Source of the DNA: Sinohyriopsis cumingii
Lineage: Eukaryota; Mollusca; Bivalvia; Unionida; Unionidae
Length of the DNA: 64,000 nt
Assembly: GCA_028554795.2 (NCBI GenBank)
Contig: CM068838.1
Span: 90,715,974 to 90,779,973, forward strand
Reading direction: 5' to 3'
Position numbers and translations under genes: made by a program. This document shows, piece by piece, positions 1 to 8,957 of the stretch. A model generated the notes under the pieces. That model was given only the letters and a program-made list of their open reading frames with translations. It did not search any database and had not been told where the DNA came from. Within the stretch, counting starts at the first letter, position 1. Every line of letters starts with the position of its first letter.

Positions 1-152
1 CTGCGACACATCAGCTCATTTAAGGTTTAACATTGGAAATATTTTTGAACATAATTTAAATTCTGTGCATATTTAATTGACAATATTGTGAATTCAATAT
101 TACTTCTTTACTTTGTATTCTAGAGAAATAAAGTGTTAAATTATAATAAACT

Positions 153-593
<441 letters not shown>

Positions 594-1526
594 CGAATGA
601 GAAACAACAAGTTTATAAAACTCTACTAATAATTTAGTTCACTTAAATACGAAATGAAAATGTATCTTTGAAAATTTATGGTATTGCGAATTAAATCCAA
701 AAATAATCACAAGCAAAAGTCTTGGTATTAAATGTACATAATACACGCTAGAAGAAATTAAAATTAAATTCAACGCTAAACGGGTTTATGCGTCTGTTCC
801 GATCCGTATTGTGATGTTTTACCGACATTCTTGACATTCTTTCTTTTCGTTTAAAACAAAGTAATATAATTCTAGGTTTGAATTCAATATAAATCCGAGT
901 GAATGTTTCTCTCCAATAATCTAATTTTATTAGTACTCTGTATTCCCGGAGAGAAATAACTTGAATTAAATAATTAGAAGAAATACATTCCAGCCCAAAC
1001 GAATTGCTGGACACGACAATTACAATACAATTGAATGTGCTACATCTTTAGTCACGAAGTAATATTGTGTCCAGTAACAAAAATATATAGTACTCTACTT
1101 GGCATCAGGTCACAATTAGCACTTTGTAATAAAACTATTATTACATAATGGAAAATATAAATCTTGAAGGCCTATGATAGGTATGTTAGGGGTATCCCAA
1201 TAACCATGAACCAGACTTAAATAAACATACTTACTTATATTAATAGTTATTCTTATATTAAACCCATAAACATGGGAATTGTTTAAGTTATTGTTATTTG
1301 CTTACTTAATATTTAAAAAACACTTGAGGTCAAATATATATATATAAAAAAATTGATTTCGGTGAAGTCCAACATAAAATATTATATTACAGAAGTACAT
1401 AACGATATTTTAAAAACTAAACTAAGAAACAACGGAAATTAAATAATAAATAACACATAAAGAAAAACAAAAATCTATGCAAGATTGCTTGAGTTAAATA
1501 TACATATGAAAAGGTTACATAAGATA
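594..1526. other. Host non-coding DNA, nothing recognised
   Basis: AT-rich sequence with only short low-complexity frames. No domain, RNA gene or mobile-element end was recognised. It could hold intronic sequence of the lectin-type gene seen at 23520-28542, but no further exon was found here. Confidence 0.5.
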
Positions 1527-1569
1527 GTTAAAATGTATACTCCATATCAACACATTACAGGTGAGAGGG
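1527..1569. repeat. Single unit of the 51-bp minisatellite
   Basis: Resembles the units at 21821-22985 (GTTAAAATGTATACTCC followed by an ACATTACAG core). Its position just outside the split SINE shows that the minisatellite flanked the insertion site of element A on both sides. Confidence 0.75.
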
Positions 1570-1637
1570 TGTGTGTGTGTGTGATTCGGTTTGTTACCGT
1601 AGTTTTAACAATTTTTCTATCATATCGAAACAATGTC
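1570..1637 (-). mobile_element. Split SINE, 3' tail half
   Basis: On the minus strand this segment matches the tail of the intact SINE at 22182-22498: a GACATY core, GATATGA, AAAAATTGT, then a CA-rich end. The remainder of the same SINE lies at 21546-21804 on the other side of element A. The interruption is exactly at the AATGTC target duplication. Confidence 0.85.
1632..1637. other. Target site duplication of element A, left copy
   Basis: AATGTC directly precedes the inverted-repeat terminus that begins AGTAGTAAATAGGGG. The same six bases follow the opposite terminus at 21546-21551. Six-base duplications are the known signature of Polinton integration. Confidence 0.93.
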
Positions 1638-1654
1638 AGTAGTAAATAGGGGCA

Positions 1655-1868
1655 CCCTAGCGTCAATGGGAATTAGCATTAAAAACACCCTTGGGCAACT
1701 CTAGCGTCAAGGGAAATTTAACATGGAGAAAAATCGTGGGCAACTCTAGCGTCAAGGGGAATTTAACATGGAGAAAAATCGTGGGCAACTCTAGCGTCAA
1801 GGGGAATTGAACATGGGGAATAAAGTGTGGGTCTATCTAGGGACAAAGGGAATTGAACATGGGATTTT
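1655..1868. repeat. Subterminal direct repeats of element A (left)
   Basis: About five degenerate units of roughly 45 bp built on CTAGCGTCAAGGGGAATT followed by an ACATGG box. Mirror copies occur in the right terminus (about 21320-21530), and related units occur in the termini of element B. They are candidate binding sites for the integrase or a terminal protein; that role is inferred. Confidence 0.8.
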
Positions 1869-1873
1869 TTTTA

Positions 1874-1905
<32 letters not shown>

Positions 1906-1951
1906 TAAAAAAGGGGTAGGCAATTGAAAGTCATTCTCTTTTCGAGAAATG

Positions 1952-1972
1952 TGGGTGGCCCTGAAAAGGGCC
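1952..1972 (-). terminator. Histone-type 3' stem-loop, gene 1
   Basis: Read on the minus strand: GGCCCTTTTCAGGGCC then ACCCA, a six-base-pair stem with a TTTC loop and the canonical 3' flank of metazoan replication-dependent histone mRNAs. It starts 27 nt after the stop of the gene ending at 2000. A purine-rich GAAAAGAGAATG follows about 12 nt downstream, where the U7-binding histone downstream element sits in histone genes. Confidence 0.85.
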
Positions 1973-1999
1973 TTTGGCTTTCTTCTGCTTCTTCTTCTT

Positions 2000-2590
2000 C
2001 TATTTCCTCCATTTCCTCATCCAGCCCCTAATCTTTCCCCAAATTCCCTTCTTCTTTCTCTTTTCATTTTCCGGTATCCAGTCCGGGTGACCCATGGCTC
2101 GGAACTTGTTTTGGATTTTCATCCAATTGTTGTTAAGCCGCTCAAACTCTTCCTTTTTCTTTTTGTTTTCTTTTTCTTTTCTTTCTACAGTCCAAATGTC
2201 TTTTATTATCTTGACTTGTTCTCTCATCACTTTCCTCATCATCTCCTCTGCTTTCATCATTTGCTTTAAACCCCATTTCACATAGGACCACTCAGTCCAC
2301 TCCAAAATATCTGTTAAAAAACATCTCACTTCAATAGCATAATCAAGGGCCTCTTTCAGTTTACCTACTTTCACTTAGTCAAGTTGTATGAAGCCTCTTA
2401 ACTTTTTAACCTCCTCTTCAATCATGTCCCCAATCAGATCCCTGGCAAGTTTTAGACTCGTCACTTGACTTTTGACAAAGTCCTTAGTAACTTCATGCAT
2501 CCACTCCTTCTCTAGCCTTTCCACCACATAGGCTGCATCTGTCATCCAGTACCAACTATCCTTTAGCTCATTAAATAGTTCAATACTCAT
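2000..2590 (-). pseudogene. Left-terminal gene 1: duplicated helical-domain protein with an in-frame TAA
   Basis: Function not recognised. The ATG at 2590 opens a frame interrupted by one TAA at 2375-2377 and then open to 2000. Each half has a similar predicted helical pattern (hydrophobic heptads ending in an M-x-x-E/Q-V-K type stretch), so this looks like a tandem-duplicated domain. The second half ends in a Lys-rich, charged tail. The same pattern recurs in the genes at 3145 and 4012, making a small paralogous family. A motif-plus-TATA cassette lies about 50-90 nt upstream and a histone-type stem-loop 27 nt downstream. The stop could be a nonsense mutation, a readthrough site or a boundary between two cistrons. 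Decay is likeliest because other genes here also carry stops. Confidence 0.6.
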
Positions 2591-2639
2591 TTTCTTGGGT
2601 TCATCCGTAGAATGGTGCGAACGACGAACGTTGTGGGTT

Positions 2640-2676
2640 CTTATACTGAAAGCGCGGACGTGATGGAAAACATCCC
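2640..2676 (-). promoter_or_regulatory. Terminal-gene promoter cassette 1
   Basis: On the minus strand, the motif TTTTCCATCACGTCCGCGC is followed by a TATA-like AGTATAAG about 50 nt before the ATG at 2590. The same motif and spacing occur before the gene at 3145, and a close variant before the gene at 4012. A second copy of the motif is at about 2718-2745. Confidence 0.7.
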
Positions 2677-2749
2677 CCTGAAACATAAAATTGATCTTAC
2701 CTAGATCATGACCAAACAACGCGCGGACGTGAAGGAAAACATCCCGCAA

Positions 2750-3089
2750 CTTTTCTCATTTCATATGATCTGCTATCCACATACGTTAACCATCAATTAA
2801 CAATCCCCAAATCTACTATTTACACACACACAAATCATTGAAACCAAATCCATAATCTACTATCCACACAATCGTACTTGAGCTTTTACAGAACCCTAAC
2901 TATATTCTCGACATACGCTAAGAAACAATGAACCAACCCATAATTTACTATTCACACAAACGTACCTGAGCTCTTACAAACACGAACACACAAACACATA
3001 CCCTGTCACTAAAAAGAGTCAGTGTTTATATTCACACTATTCTACCTTCACACATTGGCAAATTGATGGTTATTTCTTTTCTAGAGTAT
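2750..3089. other. Intergenic spacer between terminal cassettes 1 and 2
   Basis: AT-rich with repeated ACACAAACACATACCCT and CTATCCACATACG phrases. The last part (about 2992-3089) is nearly identical to about 3847-3951 upstream of the next stem-loop, showing that whole cassettes were duplicated. Confidence 0.6.
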
Positions 3090-3110
3090 TGGGTAGCCCT
3101 GAAAAGGGCT
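3090..3110 (-). terminator. Histone-type 3' stem-loop, gene 2
   Basis: Minus strand AGCCCTTTTCAGGGCT then ACCCA. The outer stem pair is A-T rather than G-C, a compensated change that keeps the six-pair stem and the TTTC loop. It starts 34 nt after the stop at 3145, and AGAAAAGAAATAAC follows as a downstream purine element. Confidence 0.82.
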
Positions 3111-3144
3111 GTTGGTTTTTTTATTGAACTCCAGATGCACCTAT

Positions 3145-3462
3145 CTAATGATGGCACCTTCCTGGCCTGGCGCCACACACGCATCTTCTTCCCCCGTCTA
3201 CTTTCACCTTTCTTCTTGGGAGTGCAGAGGCGGGATATGTGGCTTCAGAATCCCAATTTTCTGTCTCTGGGATTCTGAAATTTCCTCTCTCCTCTTCTTT
3301 GTTTCTTCTCTCCTCCTCTTCTTTTCTTCTTCTTTCCTCCTCCTCCTCCTCTTTCATTCTTGCTTCTTCGACAATGGCCTCCGCGGCCAGTTCATTTAGT
3401 ATGCGCCTGGCATATTCCAGGTGCATCTGGAGTTCTAGCAGTTTCACAATTCTGGTGTTCAT
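3145..3462 (-). CDS. Left-terminal gene 2: Glu/Arg-rich coiled-coil protein
   Basis: Unknown function. The frame could be read from a TTG at 3483, but the first ATG is at 3462, giving about 105 residues. The first third is helical and aligns in pattern with the genes at 2000 and 4012. Next comes a strongly charged block of Glu and Arg/Lys (residues about 35-62), typical of a long single helix or coiled coil, then a C-terminal part with Cys and Arg. It sits in the same cassette layout as its neighbours: shared promoter motif, short leader, histone-type stem-loop. The duplicated spacers suggest it arose by cassette duplication. The Glu/Lys block is low complexity, so coding status rests mainly on context. 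Confidence 0.55.
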   Translation of the reverse strand: MNTRIVKLLELQMHLEYARRILNELAAEAIVEEARMKEEEEEERRRKEEEERRNKEEERGNFRIPETENWDSEATYPASALPRRKVKVDGGRRCVCGARPGRCHH

Positions 3463-3519
3463 TCTTCTGGTGGTGTTGATCAATCAACAAGGGTAGCTAG
3501 ACTGCCGAGCGAGTTTCAC

Positions 3520-3556
3520 TTTATACTGAAAGCGCGGACGTGATGGAAAACATCCC
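3520..3556 (-). promoter_or_regulatory. Terminal-gene promoter cassette 2
   Basis: Minus strand: TTTTCCATCACGTCCGCGC, then CAGTATAAAGTG, about 58 nt before the ATG at 3462. Almost identical to the cassette at 2640-2676. Confidence 0.7.
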
Positions 3557-3950
3557 CCTAAAAACATAAAATTGATCTTACCTAGATCATGGCCAAAAAA
3601 CAACACGCGGACCTAAAAGAAACACTCACTCACTTTTTATACTACCCATTCCTATTCTAAAAAAATTTTTTATTAATCACTTCAATATACTATCCACATA
3701 CGCAAAGCAATCCAATCAAACCCCCAAATCTACTCTCCCCACACCTCAAACACCAAAAAAAAATAAAATAACAAACATCATCTTAAATCTTAATGTTCTA
3801 TCCACACCAACGTACGTGAGCACTTACAAACACACAATCCTATACACAAACACATACCCTCACACTATTAAAAAAAAGAGTTAGTGTTTATATTCACACT
3901 ACTCTACCTACACACATTGGCAAATTGATGGTTACTTCTTTTCTAGAGTA
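3557..3950. other. Intergenic spacer between terminal cassettes 2 and 3
   Basis: No gene seen. It begins with a degraded second promoter-like motif (about 3603-3625) and ends with the roughly 120-bp block shared with 2992-3114. Confidence 0.6.
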
Positions 3951-3951
3951 T

Positions 3952-3973
3952 TGGGGTAGCCCTGAAAAGGGCT
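3952..3973 (-). terminator. Histone-type 3' stem-loop, gene 3
   Basis: Minus strand AGCCCTTTTCAGGGCT then ACCCCA (one extra C in the flank). It starts 38 nt after the stop at 4012 and is followed by AGAAAAGAAGTAACC. Confidence 0.8.
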
Positions 3974-4011
3974 GTTTTTTGGGGGGTTTTTTTGTTTGCT
4001 ATGGCAATCTT

Positions 4012-4138
4012 TTAGTTTCTAAGAATGCGATGTCCTCTGAGGATAGACTTTCTGGAGATAGGTCTGCTTCTTCGGAAAGAGAAGAAGAACTCTTTGGTGT
4101 CGATACGACAATCGACAAAGCCTCTGTCAGGTGCAGGT

Positions 4139-4173
<35 letters not shown>

Positions 4174-4395
4174 TTGTTGCTGTTGCTGCTGTTGCTGCTG
4201 TCTCTGAAGTCTGTATTTCTCTGTCCATTCTTCTTTCTCCCTGTTCACTTCTTCTCTGAAGAGCTCTTCTATCAGGTCTTCAGTAACTTTGAACATTCTC
4301 ACATTCTCTATCTCTTCTGGCTTCGCTATCAGACTGTGTCTGACCCTATGCAAATTCACGTAGGCTTCGTTTAGCTTAGCTAGTTTGGAGCACAT
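4012..4395 (-). CDS. Left-terminal gene 3: polyglutamine helical protein
   Basis: Unknown function; about 127 residues from the ATG at 4395. Residues about 1-65 form a predicted helical domain related to the genes at 2000 and 3145. A polyglutamine run of about 20 residues follows (CAG/CAA at about 4140-4201), then a C-terminal part rich in Phe, Arg and Ser. Element B has an orthologue at 37898-38251 with the same ends but a much shorter glutamine run, so both ends are under stronger conservation than the tract, which supports a real gene. The polyQ DNA reads as polyCys or polyLeu in other frames; those are shadows. Confidence 0.7.
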
Positions 4396-4442
4396 CTTCG
4401 TAGGAGGATGAGTCGACAATGGATGGTTAGACTGGAAACTAC

Positions 4443-4489
4443 CCCGGTTCTTAAAGTCAAAGCGCGGACGTGAAGGAAAACATCCCTCC
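4443..4489 (-). promoter_or_regulatory. Terminal-gene promoter cassette 3
   Basis: Minus strand: TTTTCCTTCACGTCCGCGC then GACTTTAAGAACC, aligning base for base with the TATA position of cassettes 1 and 2. The orthologous gene in element B keeps the motif at about 37826-37850. Confidence 0.7.
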
Positions 4490-4609
4490 ACGGTTTTCGA
4501 GCCGCAACGTTCAATGAGTGTCATGAGAGGGATAGTAAGAAGTCAAAGAGCATGAATCAACATTCCTATAGCCAAACAAAAGACAAAGGCATTTTTTTCA
4601 AAACACAAC

Positions 4610-4620
4610 ATTTTTTATTC
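4610..4620 (-). terminator. AATAAA polyadenylation signal for core genes
   Basis: GAATAAAAAATG on the minus strand about 115 nt beyond the protease stop. It is an ordinary poly(A) signal, in contrast to the stem-loops used by the terminal genes. Confidence 0.55.
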
Positions 4621-4732
4621 AAAAATCACTTAACACTAACCAACAACAACTCTAACATTTTTTAACAATAATCCAACATTATAACATCAAACATTTTTTT
4701 CAAAAATGACAAACATTTTTTCAATTCACAGT

Positions 4733-5293
4733 CTACTTTAAACAGGGCTGACAACGTTGTGAATGAAATTGTGATTTCCACTGTTGGAAGTCATTAGGCC
4801 ATTGATGGACACTACGTTTCCTAGATTGAGACAAAAGATACGCATAATGGTCACAAAACCATCGATCTACTTTCACATCGTTTCTAGAATAAGAACGAGG
4901 ATCAAAATGAGTCACTAAATGTTCTAAGGAATAACCCAGGCTGCGATGATGCAGAAAATACACACAGTACTGTCCACACACCAAGGAATCTGTGCCTTGT
5001 AATTTCACATTATTCAATCGGGTGGTTTGAGCATTTCTTCTCATAAAGTCAATAATATCGTCTTCCAAAGGTGGCAATCCGTACGAATCGAAATATTCCA
5101 CACATCCTTCTTGAGGAAAGTAGACGGCTACCCAGTGGGTTCCTGGGAGATGACTGTCGTCCGTGTTGATCACGTAAGCTTGATGGTCTTGAGGTTTGCG
5201 ATGAGGGAGTTCATCTTTAGCACAGACGACAGGATTCCAAGAAGCCGTATACGAACTGTGGTTCAAAAGGTAATAAAGTTCCCAGGCATCCAT
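4733..5293 (-). CDS. PRO: Adenain-type maturation cysteine protease
   Basis: 186 residues. Polinton and adenovirus proteases of this fold (peptidase C5, Ulp1-like) process capsid precursors. Visible catalytic elements: His in GTHWVAVYF (residue about 53), Asp in YFDSYGLP (about 69) and Cys in CGQYCVYF (about 107), in the order and spacing expected. The ATG at 5293 lies just after the end of the upstream gene, and the group downstream to upstream (protease, zinc-motif protein, capsid, core protein, penton) is a classic Polinton morphogenesis block. The frame is complete. A second copy in element B (37002-37559) is broken by a stop. Confidence 0.92.
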   Translation of the reverse strand: MDAWELYYLLNHSSYTASWNPVVCAKDELPHRKPQDHQAYVINTDDSHLPGTHWVAVYFPQEGCVEYFDSYGLPPLEDDIIDFMRRNAQTTRLNNVKLQGTDSLVCGQYCVYFLHHRSLGYSLEHLVTHFDPRSYSRNDVKVDRWFCDHYAYLLSQSRKRSVHQWPNDFQQWKSQFHSQRCQPCLK

Positions 5294-5324
5294 TGTTTTG
5301 TGTGTTGTTTTGTTTTTTTCTTCT

Positions 5325-5828
5325 TCACAGGTAATAATATGTCATCAATTCGATCCTGACTTTTTGCTTGAAAATGTTTGACAAATAACCGTTTCTTCGT
5401 TTTGTCTCCTCACTCTGATTCAGGAGAGCTTCGATACGATGGATCTCTTGAGTGGTTAATGGTGGACAAGAATGTTCACGCAAGTCTTTATACCACTGGT
5501 GTAACACGTCTTCGTCCGAGATGAGACTCCAAGCATCGTCCAGGTACTCGTCCAATTTTTCTTCTTGACTCAACATCAGGCATTTATCGTGTTGAATTTG
5601 ACTGGGATGATCGTTTTGACATCCATAGCAATTTTTCTTGATCAATTCCGTCATTTTTTTCGCCAAGTGTTTAGCAAAACAGCAGACTAAATGGGCTTCT
5701 TGTTCTGCCCATCTCGACTTCATCATGATAACTTCTTCGTCTTTGTCTTGAGATTTTCCTTCCACGGTCTCCTCACATTCCATCTCCAAAGTTTCTCCAC
5801 TAGGTAAAGAGGGATAACAGTCTTCCAT
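5325..5828 (-). CDS. Conserved Polinton protein with CYGC/DHPSQ/HDKC motif
   Basis: 167 residues, function unknown. A central Cys/His cluster (CYGCQNDHPSQIQHDKC) could bind zinc, and proteins with this signature recur in animal Polintons next to the protease. The N-terminus is acidic, the rest mainly helical. It lies 6 nt downstream of the capsid gene's stop, so the two are probably expressed together. The degraded copy at 36479-36983 in element B keeps the cluster, indicating that this is the conserved core. Confidence 0.7.
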   Translation of the reverse strand: MEDCYPSLPSGETLEMECEETVEGKSQDKDEEVIMMKSRWAEQEAHLVCCFAKHLAKKMTELIKKNCYGCQNDHPSQIQHDKCLMLSQEEKLDEYLDDAWSLISDEDVLHQWYKDLREHSCPPLTTQEIHRIEALLNQSEETKRRNGYLSNIFKQKVRIELMTYYYL

Positions 5829-5833
5829 GACTT

Positions 5834-7177
5834 CTAATAATCTAGAATGACTTCTCTCAAACTGTTGATTTCTATCGTATTATCGAATTCTGCATACAGG
5901 ATGACGTTCACCGTCTCTGTTAGATTTGTAGTAAACTGAATTTCCACACGAATCTGGCCAGATTTTATAGGGTGGAAATGTCCCTCGTCGCTGCCTTGGC
6001 CTGGAGTGAAATCGAAAGCCCACAAAGCGTAGCCACCTGCGTAATCCTCGTACGTAATGCCGTGACTGGTGTTGGTTCCTAACTGACCAGTGGCTTCGTA
6101 CAGGGACAAGTACGACCTCAAGTAATTCTTCTTGTCAAAGTTAGGTTCGAAAGGTCGGGTACACAAGGTCTTGCCATCACGACTGACTTCGATCTTGGAC
6201 ACGTCAAAGTGTTTAAAGTGGAAAGGATTTTTAGCCAAAGTTCCGTTGAAGGCTGCATTCTCGACGATACCAAGGATCAAACGTTTGGGTAACTGTGCTT
6301 GGAACAGATGATCTTCGATCATGGATCGCAGCCCCGTAGGAATGGTGAAGGTTTTCACTTCCACGCGTCGTATGGGATACTTGTCGGTCGTTCTGCTCAA
6401 CGTCTTACTGATGTTGTTACCCACTTTAGGTAATACTTCCACGCGTCGTACGTAGAGCCTGGCTTCCTCGATGACAGTTTTGCAAGCACTAGTACCTATC
6501 AAATGGAAAGCGGCATTACTACGATTCAGTCTCAGGCGGAGATTCACTCCGTTCAGCAAATACTTTTCTTGTAACCACATGTCCAAATGCAAACGATCCA
6601 TCAGTTCTAAACTATCTCCACTTTTGATTCTGTCTCTTCGTTCTACAAATCCCGCATTGTGTTCTTTGGTTGTATTAATTTCGAATTCTTCAAACTGGCC
6701 TGCATCTTCAGCTTCCCATACCACACAGGCATTGAGATGAGTGTTCTTGGCGTCTATTCCGTACGTCAAGAGATTTTCCAGGTACGCTCGATAAGGGTAA
6801 GTATCCATGCTGCTACTGACTAGTTTGTTATTCAAGTACAAGTCCACTCCACTGAACAAGGAATGCATGAAATTGTTGACGGGAGCTATTACCTCATCAC
6901 CATCTAGGGGCGTATTATCCTCATCGACAACTTTGACTTTCAGGTACAAGCAACTGCTATTCAGATCGATGTAATCTTCGGGCTGTCCTTTGATTTCAAA
7001 CTCGATGGGAGCTGAGGCTGTCAAAGAGGAGACGGGGTGAAATTCCACCCACTGGGATTCTTGCATGGTCATCATGGTGGGGGGCATGGCAAACAGATCC
7101 AGTTCCGACTTGGAACAAGCGCAAGACTCTCGGTGCATCATTTTTTTCTGTGTTTTTTTTTTCTTGTTCTTTCTCAA
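5834..7177 (-). CDS. MCP: Major capsid protein (hexon-like, double jelly-roll)
   Basis: 447 residues if read from 7177; an internal ATG in the MPPTMM region is an alternative start. The sequence has the style of Polinton hexon-like proteins: an N-terminal WVEF...PIEFEI entry, a VNNFMHSLFSGVDLYLNN segment with YRAYLENLLTYG, and a C-terminal beta-rich end with VILYAEFDNTIEIN. These build trimeric capsomers. The gene overlaps the next upstream gene by 4 nt (stop/start overlap), as expected of a packed virus operon. It is intact. Element B keeps only its last about 50 codons (36317-36475). Confidence 0.85.
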   Translation of the reverse strand: MRKNKKKKTQKKMMHRESCACSKSELDLFAMPPTMMTMQESQWVEFHPVSSLTASAPIEFEIKGQPEDYIDLNSSCLYLKVKVVDEDNTPLDGDEVIAPVNNFMHSLFSGVDLYLNNKLVSSSMDTYPYRAYLENLLTYGIDAKNTHLNACVVWEAEDAGQFEEFEINTTKEHNAGFVERRDRIKSGDSLELMDRLHLDMWLQEKYLLNGVNLRLRLNRSNAAFHLIGTSACKTVIEEARLYVRRVEVLPKVGNNISKTLSRTTDKYPIRRVEVKTFTIPTGLRSMIEDHLFQAQLPKRLILGIVENAAFNGTLAKNPFHFKHFDVSKIEVSRDGKTLCTRPFEPNFDKKNYLRSYLSLYEATGQLGTNTSHGITYEDYAGGYALWAFDFTPGQGSDEGHFHPIKSGQIRVEIQFTTNLTETVNVILYAEFDNTIEINSLREVILDY

Positions 7178-7599
7178 TAATCGAAAACGTCTAAGTCTCG
7201 AACGGTTCTTCTTTTCTTTGTTTTTCTCGCTTTAGACGTGTGAAGTCTGGTGAAAGGGTGTTTTCTTCGTCGTCTCTTTCTGCCTTGTCCTTGCTGAATG
7301 CCTGACTCGGTAGCGTGCAGGGCATTTATAGGTGTTTCTCGGCGACCCAAAATGTCTTTGCCCGTTTGCAGCAAGACATTTTTGCCAGCCCTCATGAAGG
7401 CTTCTTTAGGGTTTTGCTTGTCGATGATGACATTTTGGAGAAATTCTTTGTCTTGCGTCAGTGCCGCATCTTTCAAGGCGTGCAGTCCACGTGTCACCAT
7501 CGGTTTCAACACCGGGGCCACCGAACGAAAGGCCGATTTTAACATATCTCCTAAACCGTGTCCTCGCTGTCGAGCAACCCCTCGGTACACTGGATACAT
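7174..7599 (-). CDS. Basic virion core or minor capsid protein (pX/pVI-like)
   Basis: 141 residues, strongly basic. The N-terminal YRGVARQRGHGLGDMLKS segment followed by an amphipathic helix is typical of Polinton/adintovirus minor capsid or core proteins that resemble adenovirus pX or pVI. Two Lys/Arg clusters in the C-terminal third would bind DNA. The start overlaps the ATG of the capsid gene. This gene is absent from element B, removed by the same deletion that took most of the capsid gene. Confidence 0.75.
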   Translation of the reverse strand: MYPVYRGVARQRGHGLGDMLKSAFRSVAPVLKPMVTRGLHALKDAALTQDKEFLQNVIIDKQNPKEAFMRAGKNVLLQTGKDILGRRETPINALHATESGIQQGQGRKRRRRKHPFTRLHTSKARKTKKRRTVRDLDVFDY

Positions 7600-7602
7600 G
7601 AC

Positions 7603-8530
7603 TTACGAGTCGTGAGAGAACCGTTTTCGAAAATGAAGTTTCACCGTAACTTTTCCTTTGGTGAATGGAATATTTTGTCCCAAATCTCCTTTTATAGTAA
7701 TGTTGACCGTGTCCAAATACGACTTGCTGACAGGCAAATAGTGAGGATGTACAAATTCGCGGTGGACGTGGTAAGTGTTTCCACCTTCCTCGTCAGCGTT
7801 CGTGGCAGAATCCACTTTGAAAGGAATGACACGCAGTAACGGTACGGAGGTGTGTCCCACCACGTTGTACTCCACCACGTCAGAATAGACGAACATCAAA
7901 TTCAGTCCTTGATTCAGTTCTACTGGGGTACGAAATAACTTGCTAAAAGAATCGTTGTCGTAAACGATTGGTAATTCGTTTTTCTTCATCATGGTCATTA
8001 TCATGTTCATGTATCCGCCCAACATGTCAAACAATTCAGGACAAAATAAGAAAGACATGATTTTACCCCCCTAAGGAAATTTCATCAGGAAGCGACGAGC
8101 TGTTTTGTGGTATTCCAGGGTGACACTTTTTTTTGACATACTCCAAAGCTTTCAGAAACACGCCATTAAACCTGGTGGCTATGGTGCTGACCAAATGTTG
8201 ACCACTAAAATAATAGCCTGGGGGAATGAACAAGTGATAGGTGGTGTACTTTTGCTTTGTGTACGGGATTTCTTGTCATATTTGACGTTGGTATCCAACC
8301 AATGTTGCATTTGCTCGTCATGAACTTCCACATCAAATTTATTTTGATTGGGAAGGACATTGAGGACTTGGGTCGGGTGAATGATTTCCACTAAAGCCAC
8401 TTCCCAATGGGCTTCGTGATCTAAGGAGATGACTTGAGGTAATTTGGCCGTGTAACAGCACAACGTGTTGTGGGGAAACACCTCCATGGAACTGTCACTG
8501 GGTAAGGTTAAGTAAAATTGGTTTTAGTGA
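7603..8530 (-). pseudogene. Penton (minor capsid, single jelly-roll), broken
   Basis: The N-terminal part (about 8179-8487) has the WEVALVEIIHP block of Polinton pentons. The C-terminal part (7603-8058) has VYSDVVEYNVVGHT, LLRVIPF, HPHYLPVSK and GKVTVKLHFRKRF, the jelly-roll C-terminus. The two parts share a frame, but about 8059-8178 is out of frame. The copy in element B begins with an ATG where element A has ATT (about 8521), so the original start is probably lost too. Downstream neighbours are core protein and capsid. Product would be the vertex protein of the virion. Confidence 0.8.
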
Positions 8531-8546
8531 CTAATAATTCCAGAGT

Positions 8547-8953
8547 TCAGTGGCTCTCCGAGGGGTTACTGGACGTCAGAGGCGTGTTTCCGTCCAAAAT
8601 GGGGTTCTGGTTGTGGTTGTTGTTGGAGTGGTGACTGGCACTGGCACTGGACACTTGGTTCCCGTGGTTCCCGTTGGAAGAGAATTTCAGAGAGAAATTG
8701 GGAAGCAGGTAACCGATGCAACTGCACAATAAAATGGCCCACAATTGTTTGTCTCCTTGTTGCAAACTCAAATTGGCGATGGCTGCCCCGATGACACAAT
8801 ACACCACGAAGATTTGGCAGAAAAAGACGATTTGCGTTTTAGGCACACGTTCTCCACACCACACCCACAAGGGTTGTTTTTGTAAATCTTGCAGAGAAGA
8901 ACTGCGTGAAGGAGGAGTGGTCGACGTAGCTGCGTCTGCTGTGAAAGGGCATG
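8547..8953 (-). pseudogene. Conserved Polinton small membrane protein
   Basis: The readable part (8547-8870) has two hydrophobic segments, IVFFCQIFVVYCVIGAAIANL and the LLCSCIGYLLP region, then a Ser/His/Asn-rich hydrophilic tail. Proteins of this look, with a WxWxGER...IVFxCQ start, recur in animal Polintons between integrase and penton. No ATG is in frame; comparison with element B (34975-35388) points to a one-base insertion near 8935. Its role is unknown; a virion membrane or entry-associated role is conceivable but unsupported. Confidence 0.6.
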
Positions 8954-8957
8954 ATGG

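Larger units (their letters stand above)
1638..1977. repeat. Element A left terminal inverted repeat
   Basis: Inverted match to 21209-21545. It contains subterminal repeats, an A/T-only stretch near 1867-1911, a histone-type downstream element and a histone-type stem-loop. The terminal gene ends just inside it. Confidence 0.95.

Noticed and set aside
1952-1972. Reading the stem-loop as a bacterial-type terminator or simple palindrome
   Set aside because: There is no T run, the sequence matches the histone element including both flanks, and it is repeated in sense orientation after five stops.
4140-4201. PolyCys and polyLeu frames
   Set aside because: Shadows of the polyglutamine codons of the minus-strand gene at 4012-4395.
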